From contig NZ_QSNT01000002.1 of NCBI RefSeq assembly GCF_009498525.1, positions 1 through 64,000 on the forward strand: 64,000 bases of DNA. Direction: 5' to 3'. Shown here piece by piece: positions 9,657 through 18,032 of the stretch; the first letter of the stretch is position 1, and each line of letters starts with the position of its first letter. The stretch is from Rhizobium sp. ICMP 5592. GTDB taxonomy: Bacteria > Pseudomonadota > Alphaproteobacteria > Rhizobiales > Rhizobiaceae. Below the pieces are notes generated by a model. That model was not told the DNA's origin. It saw only the letters and a program-made list of their open reading frames with translations, and did no database searches. A program made the translations under genes and the position numbers.

Positions 9657-10529
9657 ATGAATGCCATCGCACAGTTGAAGAAAGACATCACGCCGGAAGG
9701 GCCGGACTACGATACCGTCCGCCGGGTGATCGAACTCATCACCGAGGATTATCGCGACCAACCGTCGCTGGAGGCGATCGCCGACAGGCTTGGGCAGTCG
9801 CCGACCCAATTGCAGAAGACCTTTACCCGTTGGGCCGGCCTGTCGCCGAAGGCTTTCCTGCAAGCCGTGACGCTGGATCATGCCAAGCGGCTGCTGCGCC
9901 AGGAAAATATGCCGCTCCTCGAAACCTCGTTCGAGGTCGGGCTTTCCGGTCCAAGCCGGCTGCACGATCTCTTCGTCACGCATGAGGCGATGTCGCCCGG
10001 CGAATGGAAGGCGAAGGGCGGCGGACTGACCATCCGCTACGGCTTCCACATCTCGCCGTTCGGGCTTGCCCTGATCATGGTCACCGACCGTGGTCTTGCC
10101 GGTCTTGCCTTCAGCGATACCGGCGACGAGAAGGCTTGCCTGGAGGATATGACCTGCCGCTGGCCGAATGCGCAATATATCGAGGACCTGCAGGCGACCG
10201 TGCCCTATGCCGCGCGGATTTTCGAACCGTCGAAGTGGTCGAGCGACCAGCCGCTGCGCGTGGTGCTGATCGGCACGGATTTCCAGGTGCGGGTATGGGA
10301 AAGCCTGTTGAAGATCCCGATGGGCCGCGCCGTCACCTATTCCGACATCGCCAGGGATATCGGCCAGCCCACAGCGATGCGCGCAGTTGGTGCCGCTGTC
10401 GGCCGCAACCCTCTCTCCTTCGTCGTTCCCTGCCACCGCGCGCTCGGCAAGAACGGCGATCTCACCGGCTATCACTGGGGTCTGACGCGCAAGCGGGCGA
10501 TGCTGGGCTGGGAGGCGGGGCAGGCTTGA
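9657..10529 (+). CDS. Ada-like methylated-DNA--protein-cysteine methyltransferase with AraC-type HTH
   Basis: 290 residues in two domains. An AraC-type helix-turn-helix occupies about 25-118 (PSLEAIADRLGQSPTQLQKTFTRWAG). A C-terminal O6-alkylguanine-DNA alkyltransferase domain (about 125-290) has acceptor Cys259 in the VVPCHRALG motif and the upstream VWESLLKIPMG. It takes methyl groups from O6-methylguanine onto its own cysteine. Unlike E. coli Ada, it lacks the N-terminal zinc/phosphotriester (N-Ada) domain, so methylphosphotriester-triggered activation is not expected. AAGGAGA lies 6 nt before the ATG. Confidence 0.85.
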   Translation: MNAIAQLKKDITPEGPDYDTVRRVIELITEDYRDQPSLEAIADRLGQSPTQLQKTFTRWAGLSPKAFLQAVTLDHAKRLLRQENMPLLETSFEVGLSGPSRLHDLFVTHEAMSPGEWKAKGGGLTIRYGFHISPFGLALIMVTDRGLAGLAFSDTGDEKACLEDMTCRWPNAQYIEDLQATVPYAARIFEPSKWSSDQPLRVVLIGTDFQVRVWESLLKIPMGRAVTYSDIARDIGQPTAMRAVGAAVGRNPLSFVVPCHRALGKNGDLTGYHWGLTRKRAMLGWEAGQA

Positions 10530-10610
10530 GGGTGTGTGCACTTCAGAGATGTTGGTTTGCCGAGCCTCTGAATTCTGACTTTACGCGGGAGTTTTGCGAA
10601 ATCGAATCAC

Positions 10611-11258
10611 CTATTCGGCTTGAGCTATAGCGCTGTCGCCAGCGTCTTCCAGGTACAGGCTGACCAGCCGTATAAGTTCGCTCTGCACTGTGGGGTTCCC
10701 CAACATGCCACGGCGCGCGGCATTGTGTATCACCCCATCAATTGCATCGGAAATGATCAGTGCGGCGGTTTGATCGGTCCTGCCAGGCTGGTGGTTCCGA
10801 TAGATAGCGACGGCCTTTGCATAGTAGCCGAGATATTCGATTTCGAATGCACTGTTGGGATTGCGATAGTCGTCCGAGCTTGGAGCTTCATCAAGCAATA
10901 CCCTGTGAAGTCCGGGGTAGATGCTATGGGCGGCGATCATGGCGTGAACGAGGCTCGTTACGAACTGCACCGGCGGCAGCCCTTTGGCTTTGGATTTCCG
11001 CATGACGGCAAGACAGTCATCGAGATGCCGTTGGCGGATGGCATCGACCAGAGAAAGCTTGTCGGGAAAATACTGGTATAGCGAACCGATGCTCACACCA
11101 GCCAAATCTGCGACCTTGTTGGTCGTGAACCCGGCCCATCCTTCATCGCTCAAAATGCGAGCGCCAGCCTGAAGGATCGTTTCGACCGTAGCCCGGGAAC
11201 GCGCCTGTCGCGGCCTCTTGCGCATTACCGGCTGCTGCTTTGCAATGCGAGTAGACAA
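10611..11258 (-). CDS. TetR/AcrR-family transcriptional regulator
   Basis: 215-residue TetR repressor with the HTH at about residues 22-68 (ETILQAGARILSDEGWAGFTTNKVADLAG, then SIGSLYQYFPDKLSL). The start is a TTG at 11258 with GAGGAGA 6 nt upstream. The alternative ATG at 11225 has no ribosome-binding site. It is divergent from a DinB-family gene across a 66-nt spacer holding a perfect 29-nt palindrome, so it almost certainly controls both. The inducer is unknown. Confidence 0.85.
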   Translation of the reverse strand: MSTRIAKQQPVMRKRPRQARSRATVETILQAGARILSDEGWAGFTTNKVADLAGVSIGSLYQYFPDKLSLVDAIRQRHLDDCLAVMRKSKAKGLPPVQFVTSLVHAMIAAHSIYPGLHRVLLDEAPSSDDYRNPNSAFEIEYLGYYAKAVAIYRNHQPGRTDQTAALIISDAIDGVIHNAARRGMLGNPTVQSELIRLVSLYLEDAGDSAIAQAE

Positions 11259-11273
11259 AGGACTCTCCTCGTA

Positions 11274-11302
11274 CAGAATGTGAGTAATTTACTCACATTC
11301 TG
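11274..11302. promoter_or_regulatory. Perfect 29-nt palindromic operator between TetR and DinB genes
   Basis: Arms CAGAATGTGAGTAA and TTACTCACATTCTG, 14 bp each, around a single central T. It starts 15 nt upstream of the TetR start and ends 22 nt before the DinB start, the position expected for autorepression and repression of the divergent gene. It is among the most symmetric sites in the window. Confidence 0.85.
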
Positions 11303-11324
11303 AAAACTTGGAAGGACCGCCCTC

Positions 11325-11828
11325 ATGAGCACATTCCTGCAAAAACTTTATGCCTATCATGCTTGGGCTAATCATGACCTGTTCGATAAATTGGGGACTT
11401 TGGATCAGGAGCAGTACAAGGCCGAGCTGCACACCGCCTTGCGACTGATCAACCATTACTATGTCGTGGCTCGAATTTTCGCAGCGCATCTAACCGGTGC
11501 ACGGCATGGTTATACTTCCGACAATACGGACGAGACGCCAACCTTAGGCGATTTGCGTGCGGTCGTAGCCTCTTCCGATCAGTGGTATCTTGATTATCTT
11601 AGCGGCGCATCGTCCGAGAAGCTGGCCGAGGCGGTCCCGTTCACCTTCACCGATGGCGACAAGGGCTATATGACCAGAGAGGAAATGCTGACCCACGTTG
11701 CCCTGCATGGAGGCTATCACCGGGGCGAGGTCGGCCGGATACTCTGGCAACTTTCCGTCACATCGCCATGGGATACCTTTGCCGTCTATCTTCACCAGAG
11801 CGAGCCGGCGCGGCGACAGGGTGGCTAG
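11325..11828 (+). CDS. DinB-family metal-binding helical-bundle protein
   Basis: 167-residue DinB/DUF664-type four-helix bundle. It begins MSTFLQKLYAYHAWANHDLF. The metal triad is probably the histidine in LINHYYVVAR together with the two in HVALHGGYHRGEV, which is the usual H...H-x3-H pattern. Family members include damage-inducible proteins and mycothiol- or bacillithiol-dependent transferases. In rhizobia, which use glutathione, the substrate is unknown. GGAAGGA precedes the ATG. The gene is under the adjacent divergent TetR regulator and converges on the SorC gene downstream. Confidence 0.8.
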   Translation: MSTFLQKLYAYHAWANHDLFDKLGTLDQEQYKAELHTALRLINHYYVVARIFAAHLTGARHGYTSDNTDETPTLGDLRAVVASSDQWYLDYLSGASSEKLAEAVPFTFTDGDKGYMTREEMLTHVALHGGYHRGEVGRILWQLSVTSPWDTFAVYLHQSEPARRQGG

Positions 11829-11895
11829 CAATCCATTCCGGCTTTAGAGTCAGAGCCTGTGGGGGCACGCACTTTCAGCGAGCTCGGAGCTGCCC

Positions 11896-12885
11896 TCAAG
11901 CCGCCTTCGCCATCGCCATCTGCAACAAGGCCTTGGCGGCGCTTTCATCCGTGATCAGCGTATTGCAGCCGATGCGCTTGATGGTGGCGCTGATCGCCTG
12001 GGCGCGGTGGGCGCCGCCGGAAGAGATGACGATGTGCTTGGCCCTCTTCAGCGTGTCGAGGTCGACGGACATGACACGCTTGTTGATCGGATGGTCGACG
12101 GAATTGCCCTCGGCGTCGAGGAAGTTGAACATGGTGTCGCAGACGCAGCCGGCTTCGATCAGCTGATCCAGTTCCCGTTTCGAGATGAAGCCTTCGGATA
12201 GCGAGGTCGATTGCGGGCCGATATCGCCGCAGCTGACGATGGCGAGGTCGAGGTTTTCGGCAAGCCGGTAGATTGCTTCCAGCCCGCATTTTTCGATCAG
12301 ATTGCGCTTGGTCTCGATGGAATCGACCAAAAGCGGTGCGAGGAACATATAGCACTCCGCCCCGAGTTGGCTTGCCAGGCGCCAGGTGTAGTCGATCGGA
12401 TTGGTCTGGTGGACGGCGACGATGCCGCCGAGAAGGGAGACCACCTTACAATTGTCTCGGCGGGGCGGGCGGAAGCTCGCGAGCGAGGCCGTCATCGTCC
12501 GGCCCCAGCCGACGCCGATCGTGTAATTGTCGGGGATCGCTTCAGTCAGAAATTGGCCGAGCGCCAGGCCGACGCTTTTCGCCTGGGCATTGACGTCGCC
12601 GCCGGCCGGTGCGGGGACGACGATCGCCTCGTCCAGTCCATAAATACGCTCCAGCTTGATCGCCAGTTCGACACAGTCGTCGATACCTTCGTTGATCCAG
12701 ATCTGCACTTCGCTGCGGCGCATCGCTTCGTCGAGCAGGCGGATGACGGTGGTGCGGCTGATGCCGAGCTGCTCGGCGACATCCTTCTGTGTCAGACCCT
12801 GATTATAGTAAAGCCAGGCGGCGCGCAGCCGCAGAGACGCCGTCTCGGAATAGGCAGTATGTGTCCCGCGTCTGAGTTTGGCCAC
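11896..12885 (-). CDS. SorC/DeoR-type sugar-binding transcriptional regulator
   Basis: 329 residues. The N-terminal helix-turn-helix (about 12-55, YYNQGLTQKDVAEQLGISRTTVIRLL) is followed by a SorC sugar-phosphate-binding domain with an NagB-like fold (about 65-325), including TIGVGWGRTM, VSLLGGIVA and IVISSGGAHR. These regulators respond to phosphorylated sugars or polyols. I chose the GTG at 12885 because GGAGGA lies 3-8 nt upstream; the longer frame adds a non-family leader. It diverges from transaldolase across a 503-nt region. It may control tal or a distant operon; no other catabolic gene is adjacent. Confidence 0.85.
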   Translation of the reverse strand: MAKLRRGTHTAYSETASLRLRAAWLYYNQGLTQKDVAEQLGISRTTVIRLLDEAMRRSEVQIWINEGIDDCVELAIKLERIYGLDEAIVVPAPAGGDVNAQAKSVGLALGQFLTEAIPDNYTIGVGWGRTMTASLASFRPPRRDNCKVVSLLGGIVAVHQTNPIDYTWRLASQLGAECYMFLAPLLVDSIETKRNLIEKCGLEAIYRLAENLDLAIVSCGDIGPQSTSLSEGFISKRELDQLIEAGCVCDTMFNFLDAEGNSVDHPINKRVMSVDLDTLKRAKHIVISSGGAHRAQAISATIKRIGCNTLITDESAAKALLQMAMAKAA

Positions 12886-13388
12886 AGGTCCTCCAGCAAG
12901 ATTTTCGCCCGCCCATTCTGTTATAGTGATCGCAGGCAACCAAGGTTGCCGCAGTGGCACAGGGCAGGGGCGGCGAGATCGGCTCTTCGCCTGGAGATAT
13001 TCTATGGCTTGAAACTTATGTCAATTGAAATGCACAAATGTCGCTTGACTTTTCCCGGCGAGATTGATGATAGTCGGCCTGAGGAATACGGTCTTTGTCC
13101 AGTCGAGGAGGGCAATGTGCAAGTGCTGCGCCGTGGAAATGCTTGGCCGGGCAGGGAGCCATATAGGGCGCTCTCATCCGGCGAAAAGCCTATCCCCGGA
13201 AAGTTGTTTCTTCGCGGCTCTGACCGTTCACCGGAATTGGAACCATCGCGCTGTTTCCGCCGTTACCGAGGCATGGGAGACAGCGCGGCGCGATCCGCTC
13301 GCAGTCTTCGTATCGTCCATCGAACCGGACGGAATCGCCGGTCAACATTTCCCACCCCAATGGGCTCAATTCAACAAGGATAGGTATC
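12886..13388. other. 503-nt intergenic region between the SorC regulator and tal
   Basis: No convincing gene was found: open frames crossing it have no family resemblance and no matching ribosome-binding site. The left part holds the SorC gene's own leader. A possible rightward promoter is TTGACT (13045-13050), a 17-nt spacer and TGATAG (13068-13073), which would give tal a leader of roughly 300 nt. The length is unusual for this gene-dense window, and a small RNA or long leader is possible. Confidence 0.4.
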
Positions 13389-14354
13389 ATGACATCCAAG
13401 CTTGACCAACTTCGCGCCATAACGACGGTTGTGGCCGATACCGGTGATATCGAGGCGGTTGCCCGTCTGAAGCCGGTCGATTGCACGACCAATCCGACCA
13501 TCGTGCTCAAGGCGCTCGGCACGCCGATGTTCGCCGACGCGATCAAGGAAGCCGTCGCCTGGGGCAAGAAGCAGGGCGGTACGCAGGATGCTGTTGCCGC
13601 GGCCGTAGCCGACCGTCTGGCGATTTCCGTCGGCGCCGCGCTCTCCGGCCTCGTTCCCGGTCGTGTTTCGACCGAAGTCGACGCCGATCTGTCCTTCAAT
13701 ACTGAAGCATCGCTCGCCAAGGCCCGCGCCATCATCGCCGCCTACAAGGAGCGCGGCATCGAGCGCGACCGTATCCTGATCAAGCTCGCTTCCACCTGGG
13801 AAGGCATCCGCGCCGCCGAAGTGCTGCAGAAGGAAGGCATCGACTGCAACCTGACGCTGCTCTTCAGCAAGGCCCAGGCCGTCGCCTGCGCCGACGCCAA
13901 GGTCTTCCTGATCTCGCCCTTCGTCGGCCGTATCCTCGACTGGTACAAGAAGTCGACCGGCAAGGACTATACTCCGGAAGAAGATCCGGGCGTTATCTCC
14001 GTTCGCGAGATCTACAACTACTACAAGGCCAACGACATCAAGACGATCGTCATGGGCGCCTCCTTCCGCAGCGCCGCCGAGGTTGAAGCTCTGGCCGGTT
14101 GCGATCGCCTGACGATCAGCCCGAACCTGCTCGATGAACTCGCCAAGGATGAAGGCAAGCTGGAGCGTAAGCTCTCGCCGGAAAACAAGACGGCCGTCGC
14201 CAAGATTGCGGTCGACGAGAAGACCTTCCGCTGGCTGATGAACGAGGATGCCATGGCGACCGAAAAGCTCGCCGAAGGCATCCGCGCTTTCGCCAAGGAT
14301 CTTGGCACGCTTCGTGCCATGGTCAGCAAGGAACTGCAGCTCGCTGCTGCGTAA
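13389..14354 (+). CDS. tal: Transaldolase
   Basis: 321-residue class I transaldolase of the non-oxidative pentose phosphate pathway; it transfers dihydroxyacetone units between sedoheptulose 7-phosphate and glyceraldehyde 3-phosphate. The Schiff-base lysine is Lys132 ([12 protein letters not shown]) and the catalytic aspartate is Asp17 (ADTGD), both numbered as in E. coli TalB. DCTTNPT (31-37) is the classical signature. Length matches the ~317-residue TalB subfamily. It is monocistronic with its own terminator. It would serve pentoses delivered by the polyol and xylose operons elsewhere in the window. Confidence 0.95.
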   Translation: MTSKLDQLRAITTVVADTGDIEAVARLKPVDCTTNPTIVLKALGTPMFADAIKEAVAWGKKQGGTQDAVAAAVADRLAISVGAALSGLVPGRVSTEVDADLSFNTEASLAKARAIIAAYKERGIERDRILIKLASTWEGIRAAEVLQKEGIDCNLTLLFSKAQAVACADAKVFLISPFVGRILDWYKKSTGKDYTPEEDPGVISVREIYNYYKANDIKTIVMGASFRSAAEVEALAGCDRLTISPNLLDELAKDEGKLERKLSPENKTAVAKIAVDEKTFRWLMNEDAMATEKLAEGIRAFAKDLGTLRAMVSKELQLAAA

Positions 14355-14374
14355 GCAGTTGAACTGAGATGAAC

Positions 14375-14408
14375 AAGGCGCGGTTACCGAAGGGTGGCCG
14401 CGCTTTTT
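14375..14408 (+). terminator. Intrinsic terminator after tal
   Basis: Stem AAGGCGCGG / CCGCGCTTT (14375-14383 and 14398-14406; 9 bp with one G-T pair), followed by a T run. It lies between the convergent tal and CoA-transferase genes. Confidence 0.75.
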
Positions 14409-14420
14409 CTTTGGCTGCGG

Positions 14421-15587
14421 TCAGTCTGCGGTGATTATGAATTCGGCGCGTATCTTCTCGGTGCTGCTGCCGATCGTTGGAGCGGCGAGATCGCTTTTGT
14501 GGCGCTGGCCATCTACTCGAATCGGACTTGCCGTCGTGCGAACGGAAACGCCATCGCTGCGGGTCACGGTTTGCAGCATGTCGAGTTGGCGGAAGGCGGC
14601 GGTTTCGAGCAGTTGCGGCCAATGCAGCACTTCCGTTGCCCAGATATCGACGGGCTCGAGTATTGCGAGCCATTCCTTCACTGTCTTCTGATGCAGGCGG
14701 CTGGCGATCAGGTTCTTGATCTCGTCTCGTAGAGAAAAGGCTTCGTCCGGTGTGTAGTCGACCAGTGCGGGCAGGTCGAGGAGGGGCGCCAGCTTCGGCA
14801 GCGGCGTCATGGCGAGCGCCAGCCAGCCGTCTGCGCAGGGATAGACGCCGTAGGGCGCTGAGAGATAGGCGTGGGCATTCCGTACGGCGGATTTTTGCGG
14901 CAGGCGGCCACCGTCGTTCAGATGTGTGGTCAGCACCTCGAACTGGAAATCGATCATCGCTTCGAGCAAGCTGGTTTCGACATGAACGCCGTGGCCGGTG
15001 ATGCCGCGCCTAACGAGGCCGGCGAGAATGCCCTGGACGATGAGATTACCGGCCAGCATGTCTGCGACCGCAAGGCCGAAGGGCACGGGGCCGTCATCGG
15101 CCTCGCCGTTCAGCCACATGGCGCCGGAGCGGGCCTGTGCGAGCAGGTCTTGTCCTGGAAAATGCCGCCATTCATTGTCCGGACCGTATCCAGTGATGCT
15201 GCCATAGACGATGCGCGGATTGATGGCAGTGACCGAGGCATAGTCGAGGCCGAGGCGTTCGATGACCCCTGGGCGAAAATTCTGGATGATGACGTCGGCC
15301 TTCTCGATCAGCGCCCTGAGGTCCAGCAGATCGTCTTCGTCTTTCATGTTGATGGCGAAGCTTTCCTTGCCGCGATTGATGGCGTGGAACAGGGTCGAGT
15401 CGCCGCCGATCTCGGTATCGCTGAGATAGAGCCGGCGACAGAGATCGCCACCATCGGGCCGCTCGATCTTGATGACGCGCGCGCCAAGATCGCCGAGCCG
15501 TAATGCTGCCATCGGGCCGGCCAGAAACTGGCTCATATCGAGCACTGTTATGCCGGCAAGCAGGCCCTCATTGTTTCCCTCGGTCAT
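14421..15587 (-). CDS. CaiB/BaiF family III CoA-transferase
   Basis: 388-residue class III CoA-transferase, which moves CoA between carboxylic acids through an aspartyl-CoA anhydride. The N-terminal LDMSQFLAGPMAALRLGDLGA and VIKIERPDGGD are typical. Asp176 in GLAVADMLAG corresponds to the catalytic aspartate (Asp169 of formyl-CoA transferase). The length fits a single-subunit member. It begins one nucleotide after the stop of the upstream MaoC gene, so the two are translationally coupled, and it is the last gene of the leftward operon with the amidohydrolase. Substrate is unknown; a carboxylate from the sugar-acid pathway is the contextual inference. Confidence 0.88.
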   Translation of the reverse strand: MTEGNNEGLLAGITVLDMSQFLAGPMAALRLGDLGARVIKIERPDGGDLCRRLYLSDTEIGGDSTLFHAINRGKESFAINMKDEDDLLDLRALIEKADVIIQNFRPGVIERLGLDYASVTAINPRIVYGSITGYGPDNEWRHFPGQDLLAQARSGAMWLNGEADDGPVPFGLAVADMLAGNLIVQGILAGLVRRGITGHGVHVETSLLEAMIDFQFEVLTTHLNDGGRLPQKSAVRNAHAYLSAPYGVYPCADGWLALAMTPLPKLAPLLDLPALVDYTPDEAFSLRDEIKNLIASRLHQKTVKEWLAILEPVDIWATEVLHWPQLLETAAFRQLDMLQTVTRSDGVSVRTTASPIRVDGQRHKSDLAAPTIGSSTEKIRAEFIITAD

Positions 15588-15588
15588 T

Positions 15589-16134
15589 TCAGCCCTTCAA
15601 TTCCGGAGCGTCGGCGGGGCGGCCGTCCCTGTAGCGCACGGTCTGGATATGCTCGCAGTAAAGCACCAGCTCGCCGTCGCCCTTGAAGACCTCGTAGGAC
15701 GAGCGGATCAGGCCGAGATCTTTATATTTCGGCTGCTTATCGAGGTTGGTGCGGATGGTGTAGATCGTGTCGCCGATGAAGGTCGGCTTGATGAAACGCA
15801 GCCTGTCATAGCCATAGGAAAAGGCGTTGATGCAGTTGGTGGCGACGAGACCGAGCCCGGCCGAAAAGACGAAGGCGCCGGCCACCAGCCGCTTGCCAAA
15901 CAGGCCTTCCGTCTCGGCAAAGATCTGGTCGCTGACATAGGGGTGCATGTCGAGCACCAGCGCGTTGAACTGTTGGGATTCACCTTCCGAGATCGTGCGC
16001 CGCAGCGAACGAATCTTGTGGCCGATCTCGAAGTCTTGGTAGAACCAGTTTTCCGAATTCCAGACGGGAATATCGGCGTGGCCGGCCGGCATGGTCTTCG
16101 GATGGGTGCTGGAAATACCGACGGTGGCAGTCAT
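15589..16134 (-). CDS. MaoC-fold (hotdog) dehydratase-like protein, catalytic His not conserved
   Basis: About 181 residues, single hotdog domain of the MaoC family, whose active members hydrate enoyl-CoA. The hydratase motif (GD-x-NP-x-H-x-D in active enzymes) reads LDMHPYVSD: the aspartate is present but the histidine is valine. The following VAHG motif reads VAGA. A paralogue at 25.1 kb keeps the full motif, and both share [11 protein letters not shown] followed by a basic residue and P. This copy may therefore be a non-catalytic partner or catalyse something else. The start is uncertain: the ATG at 16134 or a TTG at 16149, neither with a strong ribosome-binding site. Confidence 0.8.
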   Translation of the reverse strand: MTATVGISSTHPKTMPAGHADIPVWNSENWFYQDFEIGHKIRSLRRTISEGESQQFNALVLDMHPYVSDQIFAETEGLFGKRLVAGAFVFSAGLGLVATNCINAFSYGYDRLRFIKPTFIGDTIYTIRTNLDKQPKYKDLGLIRSSYEVFKGDGELVLYCEHIQTVRYRDGRPADAPELKG

Positions 16135-16157
16135 GGCAGGGGCTTTCAACGGGGCGC

Positions 16158-16994
16158 TTAGAGAGACCAGAGGCGCTTGGCATTCAGCCGATAGAGCCGG
16201 TCGCGTTCGTCGGCGCTTGCCCCTTGCATCAGCGCATGCGTGGCGGCGACCCAGGTGGAGAGGCCGCCGCCGAGCGTGCAGACCGGCCAGTCGCTGCCCC
16301 AGATGACGCGATCCCAGCCGAAGCTTGCGATCGAATGCTCGACGAAGGGCTGCAGCCTGTCGACGGTCCAGCTGTCGGGATCGGCATAGGCGATGATGCC
16401 GGAAATCTTGACGACGACGTTCGGCCGTTTGGCAATCTCAGTTATTCCCGAGGACCAGACCTCGCTGAGCTGTTTCTTGATGGCGGGCACGCCGCAATGG
16501 TCGAGAATAAACCGGACATCGGGATTGAGGTCGACGAGCGCGATTGCCTTGGAAATCTGATGCGGCAGCACGCAGAGATCGAAGGTGAGGCGGGTGCCGG
16601 CAATCCGCTTCAGGTTTTCGCGGAAGAGCACACCTTCGGAGACATCATCCGGCACGACATGCAGCACGCGACGGAAGCCCTTGACGAAGGGATCGGCGAG
16701 CACCCGTTCCAGATAGGCGGGAAAGTCGGCATCCTCTGGACGGCAGGCGGCGATGGCACCACGGATCAGGCTGCCGGGCTTTTGGCTCAAGCCTTTGACA
16801 TAGTCCGTTTCCCGCTCGATATCGCTCCCGGCGACATCGACTTCCATATGCAGCGTGTCGGTGATCCCGCAGCGATGCGCCTCGCGGGCATAGTCTTCGT
16901 AGAGGCTGTCGCGGTTGAGCGCGCCGGCCCCTTCCAGCCAGGGATATGCGAGCTTTTCGCGGTCGACGATGTGCAGGTGGCTATCGAAAAGCAT
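16158..16994 (-). CDS. Amidohydrolase 2-family lactonase-like hydrolase (COG3618 type)
   Basis: 278-residue TIM-barrel metal-dependent hydrolase. Metal and catalytic motifs are FDSHLHI (His6, His8), the histidine in LPHQ, LDHCG, and the C-terminal aspartate in WGSDWPV. This is the family of L-fucono- and L-rhamnono-lactonases and of 4-sulfomuconolactonase. GGGAGG lies about 6 nt before the ATG at 16994. It heads the leftward operon with MaoC and CoA-transferase, next to the IclR regulator. Opposite a sugar importer, mutarotase and acid dehydratase, an aldonolactonase role is the best guess. Confidence 0.82.
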   Translation of the reverse strand: MLFDSHLHIVDREKLAYPWLEGAGALNRDSLYEDYAREAHRCGITDTLHMEVDVAGSDIERETDYVKGLSQKPGSLIRGAIAACRPEDADFPAYLERVLADPFVKGFRRVLHVVPDDVSEGVLFRENLKRIAGTRLTFDLCVLPHQISKAIALVDLNPDVRFILDHCGVPAIKKQLSEVWSSGITEIAKRPNVVVKISGIIAYADPDSWTVDRLQPFVEHSIASFGWDRVIWGSDWPVCTLGGGLSTWVAATHALMQGASADERDRLYRLNAKRLWSL

Positions 16995-17035
16995 GGCGAT
17001 CCTCCCATCATGCTGTTCAACATATACTCACAGAA

Positions 17036-17048
17036 GAATAGTTTATTC
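17036..17048. promoter_or_regulatory. Candidate IclR-type operator upstream of the amidohydrolase operon
   Basis: AT-rich inverted repeat GAATA-gtt-TATTC in the 63-nt gap between the IclR gene and the amidohydrolase start. It shares GAAT/ATTC half-sites with the inverted repeat on the other side of the IclR gene. Short arms make this tentative. Confidence 0.35.
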
Positions 17049-17057
17049 AAATAAAAA

Positions 17058-17852
17058 TTATAGCTCGGCGCTATCCACCGTCCCGACCACGGTTTCGGAG
17101 ATCTGCTTTGCCGCGTCCCGCACATAGTCGATGACCTGATCATAGGTCGGCGCATGGGGATTGACCGGCTGGATATAGGGGCAGGTGAGTGCCGCCAGCG
17201 CATTGCCGTCCATGGCGAGGATCGGCGCGGAGATATTGCGTACGCCATTGGTCTGCAGGCTGTCCATGGTCTCGAAGCCCTTGTCGCGGATCACCCGCAG
17301 CCTTGCATCGAGATCGGCCGGCGGTCGGTCGTCCTCCTGGTCCTGCTGGCGGCGCTGCTCGTTGATCATCATCTGGCGCTGCTTCTCGTCGCGGAAGGCG
17401 AGGAGGATATGGCCGGAGCCGGTGTTGAACAGGTTGATCTGGGCGCCGACACGGATCGAAATGCCCCAATAGGTCGGCGAATCCTGCTGGGCGATGACCA
17501 CGACCGAGCCGCGGTCGAAAATCGCCAGATGACAGGCCTGTTCGGCGCGGTTGGAGAATTCGCGCATCAGAGGCGTGGCGAACGACACGAGCCGGCGCAC
17601 CGGCGCGTGGTAATGCGCCAGGCCGAAGAGCTTCAGCGTCAGGTAGAAGCGGTCGCCATCCTGCCGCTGCACATAGCCGCGCCGCACCAGGCGGTCGAGC
17701 ATGCGATAGAATTCGTTCGGGCTCTTGCCGAGCGCCTTGGCGATTTCCGCCTGCGTCAGCCCGCCGTCGATACGCGCCAGCAGCTCCAGAATATCGAGGC
17801 CCTTGTCCAGCGCCGGTGCGCGATATCGATCGCTGTCGTCTTCAATGGTCAC
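17058..17852 (-). CDS. IclR-family transcriptional regulator
   Basis: 264-residue IclR regulator. A winged helix-turn-helix occupies the N-terminus (about 12-75, LDKGLDILELLARIDGG, AEIAKALGKSPNEFYRMLDR). The C-terminal GAF-like effector domain covers about 90-255. IclR proteins typically sense aromatic acids, keto-acids or sugar acids such as 2-keto-3-deoxygluconate. The GTG at 17852 is preferred because GAGGAGAGG lies 6 nt upstream; the ATG at 17876 has none. It sits between the two arms of the sugar-acid/CoA locus and is their likely shared regulator. Confidence 0.85.
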   Translation of the reverse strand: MTIEDDSDRYRAPALDKGLDILELLARIDGGLTQAEIAKALGKSPNEFYRMLDRLVRRGYVQRQDGDRFYLTLKLFGLAHYHAPVRRLVSFATPLMREFSNRAEQACHLAIFDRGSVVVIAQQDSPTYWGISIRVGAQINLFNTGSGHILLAFRDEKQRQMMINEQRRQQDQEDDRPPADLDARLRVIRDKGFETMDSLQTNGVRNISAPILAMDGNALAALTCPYIQPVNPHAPTYDQVIDYVRDAAKQISETVVGTVDSAEL

Positions 17853-17883
17853 GGCTGGCCTCTCCTCAAAGAACATGATTCAT

Positions 17884-17899
17884 CATTCATATGTGAATG
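17884..17899. promoter_or_regulatory. Candidate IclR operator in the divergent promoter region
   Basis: Inverted repeat CATTCA-tatg-TGAATG, 32 nt upstream of the proposed IclR start, between IclR and the importer operon. Position fits autoregulation and control of the rightward operon. Confidence 0.55.
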
Positions 17900-17930
17900 A
17901 ATGTGATTTGCAAGCGCCGCTGATCCCGGC

Positions 17931-17960
17931 TTGACGGCCAATGAATAAGATGTTTACTTA
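17931..17960 (+). promoter_or_regulatory. Candidate promoter of the importer operon
   Basis: TTGACG (17931-17936), then a 17-18-nt spacer and an AT-rich TTACTTA hexamer region, about 75 nt before the solute-binding-protein gene. The -10 match is weak. Confidence 0.35.
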
Positions 17961-18032
17961 TAAATCAATGATCCATATTTGGGTCGCAAGGGCGATCGGA
18001 CGGGGAGTCCGGTTCTTTAGGGAGGAACGACA

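Noticed and set aside
12211-13383. 390-codon plus-strand frame across the SorC gene and the tal upstream gap
   Set aside because: It is largely antisense to the SorC regulator, has no ribosome-binding site and no recognisable domain.
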